Below, in pieces: positions 1-10,727 of a DNA stretch of 64,000 bases. This stretch comes from Obelidium mucronatum (taxonomy: Eukaryota; Chytridiomycota; Chytridiomycetes; Chytridiales; Chytriomycetaceae). The translations under genes were made by a program, and so were the position numbers. The notes under the pieces were generated by a model. It was given only the letters and a program-made list of their open reading frames with translations, searched no databases and was not told the origin of the DNA. Location of the stretch: positions 146,440 to 210,439 of the forward strand of contig JAIVFH010000063.1 of assembly GCA_025765595.1 (NCBI GenBank), given 5' to 3'. Numbering within the stretch: position 1 is the stretch's first letter; the number at the start of each line of letters is the position of its first letter.

Positions 1-79
1 TCGACTCACCCTGTTATTTATGAGGTTCAGTGCGAATTTGCGAAAATAAAAAAAAATCAATCACTCCAACATCAAACAC

Positions 80-1221
80 ATGCAACACTCATCAGCCACA
101 GCGATCCTGCTTGCTTTGCTGGCATCCGGATTAGCGAATGCGCAACTTACCAGCACCAGTGTGCAGAAGGCGCTGCAGTGCGATGCTGCGACAGACACCT
201 GTTCAATCAATGCACTGGCAACGAGTGCAGCCGACTGCAAGACGCTCGCCTCGTCGCTGCAGGGAGCCAACGGGTTCTGCTCCGGCCTCAAGAACTCTGT
301 CAAGACAAGGGACTGCGAGGCGGGGCTGCAGCAGTGAGTGTAGTGTAGTGTAGAGTTCATGTAGTGTAGAGTCCACTAAAACGACTCGCCAGGACACTCG
401 ACGCCTGCGCCAGCGCCTTTGGCGTCGAGGGCGCCTCGGGCTACGCCTTCTCGTTCTTCTTCCGGGCCAGCGCGCCCGCCGAGTATGCGGCGCCGGCCAT
501 CGCGTTCGAGTGCGCCAGCGCCACCAAGACGTGCCGCGCAGCCGTGGCGGTGCGGCAGAGCGCAGACTGCGCGCTGCTGCGCTCGCGCGCGCTGACAGCG
601 GCGGGCAGCGGCGTCGACGGGTTCTGCAACGGACTGCCGACGGACGTGCCGGCGCCGGGCTTCTCGCTGCTCGCCGTGTGCGTCAGTCTGTACAACGAGA
701 AGGTCGACGACTGCTTCGAGTGGTTCCGCCGCGGCCTGGGCGCGACCTCCTTCGACTTTGAGTTTGTCGCCGACGCCGAGCGCTACGGCCGCGCATGGGG
801 CGCTGCGGCTGCGACGGCGACTGCAGGCGCCAAACAGACTACAACTACTACAACATCTACAACTACTACAACTACTACAACTACTACAACTACAACTACA
901 ACCACGGCCAAGCTGGCCGCCACGGCGTCGCCTGCTGCGGTTGTGGCGACCGCCTGCCGCTACGGCGACTGGGCTTGTTCCAACGACGGCCAAGCCGTTC
1001 TCCAGTGCAACTTCATCTACAAGAACGACGGCTCCTACGGCACGGGCTTGAACAAGGTCGAGACCTGTCCCGACGGGAAAGTCTGCTTCGTCAACGGCCC
1101 CGCTGGTACTGCTGGATGCAAAGCCAAGGACTCGGTTCTTCCATCGGCCCCTGCTGCCCCTGCTGCCAAGGCGCTCAAACAAGACGACTCGGCTGCCCCA
1201 CCCCCTTCAAAGTGGTTCTAA
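80..1221 (+). CDS. Secreted Cys-rich protein with C-terminal CBM19-like chitin-binding module
   Basis: Two exons, 80-333 and 393-1221, joined across a 59-bp intron (donor GTGAGT, CTAAA branch) in consistent phase; 360 aa. Residues 1-21 form a signal peptide ending near ANA. The body holds two similar Cys-rich halves, each with a CxxxxxTC pair and a later GFC(S/N)GL motif, which suggests an internal duplication. A run of about 24 Thr (one Ser) near residue 234 acts as an O-glycosylated linker. The C terminus (from about residue 273) has the spacing CRYGDWACSNDG...QCN...CPDGKVCF...GC, which matches carbohydrate-binding module family 19 of fungal chitinases. Inference: extracellular protein that binds cell-wall chitin. 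No catalytic domain is visible. The part of exon 2 around 393-830 is far more GC-rich than its surroundings. A poly(A) signal AATAAA lies just past the stop, near 1279. Confidence 0.8.
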
Positions 1222-1331
1222 ACGGCTGAATTGCTGCTGCTGTATCACACATGCCTTCCTCCATTTGTAGTTTTAAAAATAAAATCAATCGGTTTACAGT
1301 TTTGACTCTTTGTGGCCATGTATTCATCCGT

Positions 1332-2015
1332 TTATTTCAATTTGTTGAGAAGAGCCTGGGAATACCAATTGTGAGTGTGTCTGTGAGTTTCAACATGTAT
1401 ATGTAACAAGCGACAAAGGTCTCACCATTTCGACTGCAGCAGAACCCCAATCGTCTCCATGATTATGCCCAGATTTCTTATCAGCACCTCCAATACCCGC
1501 GCGAATCAATGCCTGATATATGAATGAGTAAGTAATTTTTTTTTCAAGAATGACGTCAATACCTGCTCCTCAGTCAAACAAGTCAAGATCCCAAAGATGA
1601 CGGGAAGACCCGTGTCCAATCCAACGCGCATCAATCCTTGAGTTGCAGCATCCGCAATATACTCAAAGTGCATCGTATCTACAAACAATGTTAAAACAAC
1701 AACAATCCACAGCCTCACAAACAAACACACACAAACACACGCACCTCCTTTGATCAAAACACCAATACTAATAGCCACATCATACCGCCCTGCTTCTTTC
1801 GTCAAAAGCGCCTTGGTCGCAAAGGGAAGCTCAAAGGCTCCACTAACGTAATGCACGTCAATGTCTTTGGGGTCCACATTGAGAGCCTGCAGTTTAGCTA
1901 CAGCTGCTTGCGTCAATGAATCCACAATCTCCAGGTTCCAGCGCGTGCGGATGATGACTACTTTGAGACCGCTGCCGTTGGCTTCGACTTGACCGGGCAC
2001 TCCTTTGACTCCCAT
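1332..2015 (-). CDS. RIB4: 6,7-dimethyl-8-ribityllumazine synthase
   Basis: Four exons on the minus strand: 2015-1745, 1678-1563, 1512-1426 and 1355-1332; introns of 66, 50 and 70 bp; 165 aa, the usual length for fungal lumazine synthase. All junctions are in phase and restore family motifs: [24 protein letters not shown] (with the active-site His), [14 protein letters not shown] and [18 protein letters not shown]. The enzyme condenses the ribitylaminopyrimidine with 3,4-dihydroxy-2-butanone 4-phosphate in the penultimate step of riboflavin synthesis. Start is the first ATG, followed directly by MGVKGVPGQ. The gene is convergent with the CBM19-like gene, about 110 bp between stops. A read-through of intron 3 would end in a short alternative tail, but the spliced version gives the conserved C terminus. 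Confidence 0.95.
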
Positions 2016-2733
2016 TTATTTCAAGTTTTTTTTTTTTAATTTCTATTTTTTTTTTTTTTTTTTACATATATATAATAATAATAAAAAGGAATCTAAAAAA
2101 GAGCTAAAATAGCATTTCGGCTTTCTTTATCGTTCTTATACTTGCTGCCGAGGCTGGGCAAATCGGAACTGAATGAGTGTGTATTCTATAATATCGGGAA
2201 CATGAATTTCAACCTTAATTTCAGGTATAAGATTAATATCATTTCATCTTATACCCTTACTTCCTTTGTCTTCTTTTGGTATGAAAAGAAAAAAAGGAAA
2301 ATATCAAGGGCAATCACAATGATAAAATATTCAAATTGAAACAATAATAAAGGTGCAAGGAGGAGAGGAGGAAGACAAATTGTCAAAAAAAAATGTAAAT
2401 AAACTTCTTCCCAAACAAAAACAAACAAAAACACATCGACACCCCCAAACGCCCTATGCCCCAGAGACCTTTGTTTTCTTCGTCTGTTGGTGCCGCATCC
2501 TTTATACAGCCTCGACTGCTTTGCCTCTGTTTGATGTCCTTTGTTTTCTTCTGACAGGCCATATTTTCAGTTAAGCGCCCCCTTAAAATTCTTTCCTCTC
2601 ACTACTTGAAACCTTAACACTAAACTATTCAAACTAATTAGCTTCACGGCGCGTGTGATCATAAAAACTGAAGAAAAAAACGCGCTTTTCGTCGATCCAG
2701 TCCACTCAGTCACTCATTTTCTTCGGCCGGCCG
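2016..2733. other. Intergenic, AT-rich
   Basis: No gene recognised. It begins with poly-T tracts upstream of the lumazine synthase start (probable promoter of that gene) and ends with an AAAAAAACGCGCTTTT segment (about 2674-2689) immediately ahead of the first F1 repeat. The same kind of motif recurs in the leader-like segments of the 52-kb and 61-kb regions. Confidence 0.6.
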
Positions 2734-5700
2734 GATTCAAGCACTAATCTCCGTGTTTTATCTCACCTACCATTTCCGGCGCTCGGATTCCGCCAGTGGC
2801 CGGACTTTCCTGACCGGGTCACGGAACGTCGGGCTGCTGGCGTGTCTTTGCACGGAAATGGACCCCTGGGCGCTGGTTTATTTTTTTCTGGTATGTTGGA
2901 GTGTTTCTGCCAGTCTTTTCTTTACACTAACCGAATTCGACTTTATTAGGTGTTTTTTTATCTGAAATAAACCAACTGTGCGAAATAGCCGCCCGCTCTG
3001 GGACTACTTGGATTCAAGCACTAATCTCCGTGGTTTTATCTCACCTACCATTTCCGGCGCTCAGATTCCGCCAGTGGTCGGACTTTCCTTCCTGACCGGG
3101 TCACGGAACGTCGGGCTGCTGGCGTGTCTTTGCACGGAAATGGACCCCTGGGCGCTGGTTTATTTATTTTCTGGTATGTTGGAGTGTTTCTGCGAGTCTT
3201 TTCTTAACACTAACAGAATTCGACTTTACCAGGTGGTTTTTTATCTGAAATAAATCAACTGTGCGAAATAGCCGCCCGCTCTGGGTTCTTGGTCTTTTTA
3301 CTACGTGCCTATAGCTTCGGCCGATTTCAAGCACTAATCTCCGTGTTTTATCTCACCTACCATTTCCGGCGCTCAGATTCCGCCAGTGGCCGGACTTTCC
3401 TTCCTGACTGGGTCACGGAACGTCGGGCTACTGGCGTGTCTTTGCACGGAAATGGACCCCTGGGCGCTGGTTTATTTTTTTATGGTATGTTGGAGTGTTT
3501 CTGCGAGTCTGTTCTTAACACTAACAGACTTCGACTTTATTAGGTGTTTTTTTATCTGAAATAAACCAACCGTGCGAAATAGCCGTACTACGTGGATTCA
3601 AGCACTAATCTCCGTGGTTTATCTCACCTACCATTTCCGGCGCTCGGATTCCGCCAGTGGCCGGACTTTCCTTCCTGACCGGGTCACGGAACGTCGGGCT
3701 GCTGGCGTGTCTTTGCACGGAAATGGACCCCTGGGCGCTGGTTTATTTATTTTCTGGTATGTTGGAGTGTTTCTGCGAGTCTTTTCTTGCGCTAACCGAA
3801 TTCGACTTTATTAGGTGGTTTTTTTATCTGAAATAAACCAACCGTGCGAAATAGCCGCCCGCTCTGGGTTCTTGGTCTTTTTACTACGTGGATTCAAGCA
3901 CTAATCTCCGTGTTTTATCTCACCTACCATTTCCGGCGCTCGGATTCCGCCAGTGGCCGGACTTTCCTTCCTGACCGGGTCACGGAACGTCGGGCTGCTG
4001 GCGTGTCTTTGCACGGAAATGGACCCCTGGGCGCTGGTTTATTTTTTTCTGGTATGTTGGAGTGTTTCTGCGAGTCTGTTCTTTGCACTAACAGAATTCG
4101 ACTTTATTAGGTATTTTTTTATCTGAAATAAACCAACCGTGCGAAATAGCCGTACTACGTGGATTCAAGCACTAATCTCCGTGGTTTATCTCACCTACCA
4201 TTTCCGGCGCTCGGATTCCGCCAGTGGCCGGACTTTCCTTCCTGACTGGGTCACGGAACGTCGGGCTGCTGGCGTGTCTTTGCACGGAAATGGACCCCTG
4301 GGCGCTGGTTATTTTTTTTCTGGTATGTTGGAGTGTTTCTGCGAGTCTTTTCTTAACACTAACAGAATTCGACTTTACCAGGTGGTTTTTTATCTGAAAT
4401 AAACCGACCGTGCGAAATAGCCGCCCGCTCTGGGTTCTTGGTCTTTTTACTACGTGGATTCAAGCACTAATCTCCGTGTTTTATCTCACCTACCATTTCC
4501 GGCGCTCAGATTCCGCCAGTGGCCGGACTTTCCTTCCTGACTGGGTCACGGAACTTCGGGCTGCTGGCGTGTCTTTGCACGGAAATGGACCCCTGGGCGC
4601 TGGTTTATTTTTTTCTGGTATGTTGGAGTGTTTCTGCGAGTCTGTTCTTAACACTAACAGACTTCGACTTTATTAGGTGTTTTTTTATCTGAAATAAACC
4701 AACCGTGCGAAATAGCCGTACTACGTGGATTCAAGCACTAATCTCCGTGTTTTATCTCACCTACCATTTCCGGCGCTCGGATTCCGCCAGTGGCCGGACT
4801 TTCCTTCCTGACCGGGTCACGGAACGTCGGGCTGCTGGCGTGTCTTTGCACGGAAATGGACCCCTGGGCGCTGGTTTATTTTTTTCTGGTATGTTGGAGT
4901 GTTTCTGCGAGTCTGTTCTTTGCACTAACAGAATTCGACTTTATTAGGTATTTTTTTATCTGAAATAAACCAACCGTGCGAAATAGCCGTACTACGTGGA
5001 TTCAAGCACTAATCTCCGTGGTTTATCTCACCTACCATTTCCGGCGCTCGGATTCCGCCAGTGGCCGGACTTTCCTTCCTGACTGGGTCACGGAACGTCG
5101 GGCTGCTGGCGTGTCTTTGCACGGAAATGGACCCCTGGGCGCTGGTTATTTTTTTTCTGGTATGTTGGAGTGTTTCTGCGAGTCTTTTCTTAACACTAAC
5201 AGAATTCGACTTTACCAGGTGGTTTTTTATCTGAAATAAACCGACCGTGCGAAATAGCCGCCCGCTCTGGGTTCTTGGTCTTTTTACTACGTGGATTCAA
5301 GCACTAATCTCCGTGTTTTATCTCACCTACCATTTCCGGCGCTCAGATTCCGCCAGTGGCCGGACTTTCCTTCCTGACTGGGTCACGGAACTTCGGGCTG
5401 CTGGCGTGTCTTTGCACGGAAATGGACCCCTGGGCGCTGGTTTATTTTTTTCTGGTATGTTGGAGTGTTTCTGCGAGTCTGTTCTTAACACTAACAGACT
5501 TCGACTTTATTAGGTGTTTTTTTATCTGAAATAAACCAACCGTGCGAAATAGCCGTACTACGTGGATTCAAGCACTAATCTCCGGATTTTATCTCACCTA
5601 CCATTTCCGGCGCTCCGATTCCGTCAGTGGCCGGACTTTCCTTCCTGACCGGGTCACGGAACGTCGGGCTGCTGGCGTGTCTTTGCACGGAAATGGACCT

Positions 5701-6706
5701 CTGGGTGCTGGTTTTTTTTTTTATGGTATGTTGGATTGCTTCTGCGAGTCTGTTCTTTGCACTCACCGAATTCGACTTTCTTAGGTGTTTCTTTATCTGA
5801 AATAAATCAACTGTGCGAAATAGCCGCCCGCTCTGGGTTCTTGGTCTTTTTACTACGTGGATTCAAGCACTAATCTCCGTGTTTTATCTCACCTACCATT
5901 TCCGGCGCTCGGATTCCGCCAGTGGTCGGACTTTCCTTCCTGACTGGGTCACGGAACGTCGGGCTGCTGGCGTGTCTTTGCACGGAAATGGACCCCTGGG
6001 CGCTGGTTTATTTTTTTCTGGTATGTTGGAGTGTTTATGCGAGTCTGTTCTTAACACTAACAGACTTCGACTTTATTAGGTGTTTTTTTATCTGAAATAA
6101 ACCAACCGTGCGAAATAGCCGTACTACGTGGATTCAAGCACTAATCTCCGGATTTTATCTCACCTACCATTTCCGGCGCTCCGATTCCGTCAGTGGCCGG
6201 ACTTTCCTTCCTGACCGGGTCACGGAACGTCGGGCTGCTGGCGTGTCTTTGCACGGAAATGGACCCCTGGGCGCTGGTTTATTTTTTTATGGTATGTTGG
6301 AGTGTTTCTGCGAGTCTGTTCTTAACACTAACAGACTTCGACTTTATTAGGTGTTTTTTTATCTGAAATAAACCAACCGTGCGAAATAGCCGTACTACGT
6401 GGATTCAAGCACTAATCTCCGGATTTTATCTCACCTACCATTTCCGGCGCTCAGATTCCGCCAGTGGCCGGACTTTCCTTCCTGACCGGGTCACGGAACG
6501 TCGGGCTGCTGGCGTGTCTTTGCACGGAAATGGACCTCTGGGCGCTGGTTTTTTTTTAGGGTATGTTGGATTGCTTCTGCGAGTCTGTTCTTTGCACTAA
6601 CCGAATTCGACTTTCTTAGGTGTTTTTTTATCTGAAATAAATCAACTGTGCGAAATAGCCGCCCGCTCTGGGTACTTGGTCTTCTTCAACCCACGCTCTG
6701 GGTTAG
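2734..6706 (+). repeat. F1 tandem array: 14 units of about 271/296 bp, each with an intron-like segment
   Basis: Units start with GATTCAAGCACTAATCTCC (or a variant) at about 2734, 3011, 3323, 3594, 3891, 4161, 4457, 4728, 4998, 5294, 5565, 5861, 6131 and 6402. Two lengths alternate, differing by about 26 bp (presence or absence of CTCTGGGTTCTTGGTCTTTTTA). Each unit has a GC-rich body, a T-rich run, then a 59-bp segment with donor GTATGT, a CACTAAC-type branch and acceptor TTATTAG or TTACCAG (unit 1: 2891-2949). A short tail with GAAATAAA and TGTGCGAAATAGCCG follows. These splice motifs match those of real introns in this window. The array lies between lumazine synthase and the DNL zinc-finger gene, so it is not merely subtelomeric. 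Function unknown. Confidence 0.95.
2858..2970 (+). other. Candidate spliced micro-ORF of an F1 unit (one of 11 intact copies)
   Basis: In unit 1, ATG at 2858 opens 11 codons to 2890; after removal of the 59-bp intron-like segment the frame continues for six codons to TAA at 2968-2970. The product would be 17 aa: MDPWALVYFFL then VFFYLK. Eleven of the 14 units keep this frame. The T-run before the donor varies in sequence (TTTATTTTTTTCTG, TTATTTTTTTTCTG, TTTTTTTTTTTATG) but stays 15 nt long in those units. The exceptions are the units at 3011, 3594 and 6402. T-rich DNA encodes hydrophobic residues in any frame, so coding is only a possibility. Confidence 0.2.
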
Positions 6707-6811
6707 GATGTCGAAAGTTTAGAGTCACGTTATTTTTTCCAAGTATCTGCCGAGCGACAGTGATAAAAACAATAATAATAACAATTTAATATGCATCCTA
6801 CTGTACTTCAT

Positions 6812-7483
6812 TCAAAACCCTGCAGCTTTGTCAGCACGCTTTGGAAGCCACTCCATTAATCCTTCGTCATCATTGTCTGTGCTACTTTTATCCTTGGACT
6901 TTTCAACGTCTCCGCCCAACGAATCCGTATCAGAAGATAGAGAAGAAGGCACAGAATCTCCGGTCAACACATCTCTTGCTCGCAACCGAACAACCAAATT
7001 CCCCTCTCGATCACCCCCCTTTCTCGCAATAATGTCTTCAATGGTTCCAATCTTTCCCTGAGTCGTATCAAACCAGCCCAAATGATCTGCAATCAAATGC
7101 TTTGACGAACAGCCTTCACAAGTTATAATCACGACACCCGTTTCATAAGCTTTTTTGGACATTAGTTTGTGTGTGCGGTGGTCACATTTGTTGCAGTTGA
7201 AGCCAATCAGTAAGCGGGACGGGATTTGCATGTTTTGCGGAGTATTTGCTGATGATGATGACGATGACGATGATGGTGGCGGCGGCGGCGCTTGTGTGTC
7301 CATGAGTCTGCAAGATGAGGAAAACAGTCTGTTGCTATTTGATGCTCTTTGACTTAGCGCAGGGGATTGGGGCCACTGTGTGCCTGTCAATAAAGGTGCT
7401 GCTACTGGAGCATATGATCGTTGCTGTTGTGCAAGCAGCAATGATGCTGGTCTCCTCAGCAGATGACGGATTGTGGATGACAT
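6812..7483 (-). CDS. DNL-type zinc finger protein, mitochondrial Hsp70 escort (Zim17/Tim15/HEP family)
   Basis: Single exon, 223 aa. The first ATG of the open frame lies 72 nt upstream, but the ATG at 7483 opens MSSTIRHLLRRPASLLLAQQ, a typical Arg-rich mitochondrial presequence, so it is chosen. A low-complexity Pro/Ser stretch is followed by the DNL domain (about residues 95-145) with the zinc ligands CNKC and CEGC, and the family motif LIADHLGWF. The C-terminal 70 residues are acidic and variable. Family knowledge: the protein keeps mitochondrial Hsp70 soluble and supports matrix protein import. The Cys pairs and LIADHLGWF make the family assignment firm. The extra C-terminal tail is longer than in yeast Zim17. 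Confidence 0.88.
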   Translation of the reverse strand: MSSTIRHLLRRPASLLLAQQQRSYAPVAAPLLTGTQWPQSPALSQRASNSNRLFSSSCRLMDTQAPPPPPSSSSSSSSANTPQNMQIPSRLLIGFNCNKCDHRTHKLMSKKAYETGVVIITCEGCSSKHLIADHLGWFDTTQGKIGTIEDIIARKGGDREGNLVVRLRARDVLTGDSVPSSLSSDTDSLGGDVEKSKDKSSTDNDDEGLMEWLPKRADKAAGF

Positions 7484-8096
7484 CAGACTGAAAAATAAAA
7501 AGTAGGAAGAATCCCCAGAAGAATCCATAGAAAGGAAGGAATAATAGTAAATCATAGATAAATATCAAAGCACAATATTCTCGACACGCCGAGATCAAAA
7601 AATTGAATTTTAAAAGAGAGTTATCGTCGTTCCTTTTTTTCTATTTCTGCATGTGATACACTAATGCTGTAAAAAAGAGGGTATCGGCCGGGTGCAAAAT
7701 AATAAACCTCTCCCCTTTTTTCCGAAGCTTTCTAAGAAATAGCTCGCTAGCATCAGCAAGGGGGTTTGGGTTTACAAAGTCACGTTTGCACTTTTTTGCA
7801 CTTTTTTTTTCTGTGCTCCCAAAATGACCTTCGAACTCAAGGTGAGACGCTGATTCGAAACCCAACGAAGAAGATCCGCGGAGCGACAAATATCAAGGAG
7901 ATCCATTGGAAGAGAGAGCGGGTTGTGCCAAAGTTTGACTGCTGCTGGCTCTGGGTTCGAAATGCCAATTGAAATCTCACACGACCTCGGACTTCCAATG
8001 CGAAATAACCATGGCACCAAACGGCCATTCATGATTCAGCATAAATTGAACAATGCATTGGGATCTTGGCGGGTGCATAGCGTGACCGTGGACGAG
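7484..8096. other. Intergenic between divergent genes
   Basis: Upstream region of the DNL protein (minus) and COX12 (plus). Only short open frames without recognisable features occur. It probably holds both promoters and the COX12 leader. Confidence 0.5.
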
Positions 8097-8593
8097 ATGG
8101 AGGATGTGACTCATACAATATCGTCATTTTTCCTCATCATATCATCAATCAACCAAAACCGATCTGGGTATGTGAATCTAATGTGCCATATGTTTTGTTC
8201 TAGACTGCCGGTTTCGACGCCCGTTTCCCAAACCAGAACCAGGTATAACTCCCTTTTGTTTCGTTTGACATCGTTCTTTGGGACTGATTTTATTCATCAA
8301 CAGACCAAGAACTGCTGGCAAAATTACGTTGACTACTTCAAGTGTGTCGCCAACAAGGGTGAGGACTACGCCCCATGCAATCAGTTCAAGCAAGTTTACA
8401 AGTCCTTGTGCCCAATTAAATGGGTATGTAGCGCTTGTATCAAAGTAATAAGGGTTTGAGTTTCTTAACCTGTTTATTTCTTGGTCCCCCTCAATGTTTT
8501 AAGACTGAGCAATGGGACGAACAACGTGAATCTGGCACCTTCCCAGCCTTGTATGAAGTCAAGAACAAGCCCCACCACGGCGACCACCACTAA
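8097..8593 (+). CDS. COX12: Cytochrome c oxidase subunit 6b (COX12 family)
   Basis: Exons 8204-8242, 8304-8423 and 8504-8593 are secure: they read TAGFDARFPNQNQ, then TKNCWQNYVDYFKCV...CNQFKQVYKSLCPIKW, then TEQWDEQRESGTFPALYE, all in phase. The paired CX9C and CX10C cysteines are those of the twin-Cys fold that sits on the intermembrane-space face of complex IV. The first exon is tentative: ATG at 8097 with nine coding bases (M-E-D) and donor GTGACT gives 85 aa, close to the family length of about 83. The nicer donor GTATGT at 8168 would leave a 36-bp intron and the wrong phase. Introns 2 and 3 are 61 and 80 bp. RNA data would settle the start. Confidence 0.85.
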
Positions 8594-8760
8594 ATAAAGG
8601 AATTGGACTGTTTCTACACTTGAAGCGGGATTTACATTTTTCTTTTGTATTTGGCTGAACCGCAGCTTTTTATTGAAAGCAAAAATAAAAAACACCAATT
8701 GATATCATCTCCAATTACCACATTGGTTTTTTGCGTTTTTTGACTGTTGTCACGATTTCT

Positions 8761-10527
8761 TTATTCCAATTTACGAAACTTATATGTCAAGATGGGCTTC
8801 ATGATTGCAACGCAATCCACATATTCCGAAATATCTTGAATCACGTCTTGAATATTCTTGTACGCATCAGGCGCTTCCTCTGCCAGCAAGTTGCGATCAT
8901 CGCAAATCACTGTCGACCCAAACTCGGCAGTCTTTGTCAGCGAGTCCAAATTCTTTGAGTATTTTTCAGTTATGAGTTGGTTTGCTTTTGTTCGTGTCCA
9001 TTTGCGGCCGGCTCCATGGGGGAGACTGTATGCATTCCGCACTTGGTCTCCTTTGGGCGATACCAGGTATGTGTAGTCGCCACGGGATCCTGGGATGGGA
9101 ACAATTCCTTCTGTGCTTGGGGCTGCTCCTTTTCGATGCACCCACGTGGTGCTGGTGCCAGACTGTGCCGTTGCGGCTCGACTTGAACCACCACCAACAG
9201 GTGCGTCTCCCACATCATCTATTCCCACTGAAGCGCAGCACAGGCTGCTCACATTATTGTGATGTATATCAATAAGCTTGACTGCCACAGAATCCATCCA
9301 TTCCTGTAACTCCTGAATGGATTCCAAACCACCCTGTACTGGCACGTTATCAGACATTTTTCCAAACACCATTCTTAGGAAGCGTAGGGCAATCAATTCA
9401 CGGTTACGACGCGCCCAGTGACAGGCAAAGTCGTGCTGAGTCATATATTCCATGAATTCCGGCGTTCCTTCAACGAATGATATGCCACCGCTGCCGCCGC
9501 CGCCGCCCCCACTACCACTGCTACTGTTACTACCGCTGTACTTTGAAATCGTAGAATCTAGAATGGACTTCCCGAGAGATCGGGACCCGCTATGAACCAA
9601 GAGATAAATCATGCCCTCAGGCTGATGCGAACACAGAGCAGAGAATGCGTTGGCGAAGAGGGAATTGTTTTCGAGAGAATGAATTGTTTGGAGTTCTGCA
9701 AAGTGGTTGCCGGCGCCAATGGTTCCAAGAGTTTGAAGGGAATGTGATCTAATGTTTGCATCATTAGAAAAGCTAGCAGTAGTGGTAGGGTTGGCGGTGT
9801 CCTGAGTAGCGGTGGGATTGTAGTTTAACCAGGCAAGAGAGTCTCCCTCCCAGGCGGAATCAAGGGAATGGAGTTTCGATGCCACACGTGAGATGTTCGT
9901 GGAAAGAGGTAACGTTGGTAGAGCATAGAGTGTCATTCCGCACCCAATGTCGCCGCCAATCAATTCTGGAAACACGCGATCCTTGACAAGGAATGCAGCA
10001 CCTACAGGGAATCTCAATCCTTTTTGAGGATTATTGGTAATTGGGAAATGAATAAAATTCAGTAATCAGTTGGGAAAAAACAGGTTGTAATAGTGGTTAC
10101 CAGGGCATAAATCTGGATAGCCACACACGCGAATCATTCCAGGCAGTGTAGCAGTTCGGTTCAACTGGTTCAAAGCCTCTGTATCCACAAACGAAGCATC
10201 TGCCATGACAAAAACGCTGGCAGGTGGATCGTCAGATTGGGAATCACCATCAACGACCGGAGTGACTGTGCCCACAAAAGGCTCCCCAGACGAAACCAAT
10301 ACCACTGAATCCGACTGTATCATTGAATACAAATCCTCTCCAAGTAGTTCTCTGCCAGAATTCAGAAATAGTCTCTGCGGTTTCTTGATTCGCAATTTAT
10401 TTTTGGCCAGGTCCAAGATCTGAGCTCGATCAGTGATTGTTGAAGATGGTTTGAGGACGACAACAGTTTTGATCTTTTGGTTGGCGTTTGAAGAGAGTGT
10501 GATTCGCCTCGCAAGAACGGTACTCAT
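8761..10527 (-). CDS. rtcB: RtcB-type RNA ligase with N-terminal extension
   Basis: Two exons, 10527-10101 and 10019-8761, with an 81-bp intron whose removal joins CGYPDLCPG to LRFPVGAAF; 561 aa. Core motifs of RtcB ligases are present: GGDIGCGM (Mn-binding Asp and Cys), GAGNHFAE, HSGSRSLG, DIHHNN, VHRKGAAP and SLPHGAGR, the last with the His that accepts GMP. The enzyme joins 2',3'-cyclic phosphate and 5'-OH RNA ends in a GTP-dependent way, as in tRNA exon ligation or RNA repair. Residues 1 to about 85 form an extra domain with a beta-grasp-like pattern (KTVVVLKPSS...RLFLNSGRELLGEDLYSMI...VVLVSSGEP), perhaps ubiquitin-like or doublecortin-like. Most fungi instead use Trl1. A Gly/Ser run interrupts the core near residue 315. 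Confidence 0.93.
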
Positions 10528-10727
10528 GGTTTTCCTATTTTTTTTTTATTGTTGGAGTGCTTTTTAAAGACAAGGTGGCGGAGTGACTATTTCCAACTTT
10601 CCTCGAATAGACAACCAGTAGTACTTGAATCAAAGTAGCAATACAAATAAATAACACCCTATATTTAAGATTATTTATATCTATAATAAATTTATATATC
10701 AAAAATAAAAAGAGACTTTATTTCAAA

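Noticed and set aside
3844..6350. Repeated 80-88 codon open frames in F1 (WIQALISVFYLTYHFRRSD...)
   Set aside because: They begin at GTG rather than ATG, read straight through the intron-like segment and resemble no protein; treated as repeat by-products.
2734..6706. F1 considered as spliced-leader RNA or 5S-type gene array
   Set aside because: Spliced-leader genes have a donor without a matching acceptor; every F1 unit has donor, branch and acceptor within 59 bp, and no 5S or Pol III box pattern is convincing.
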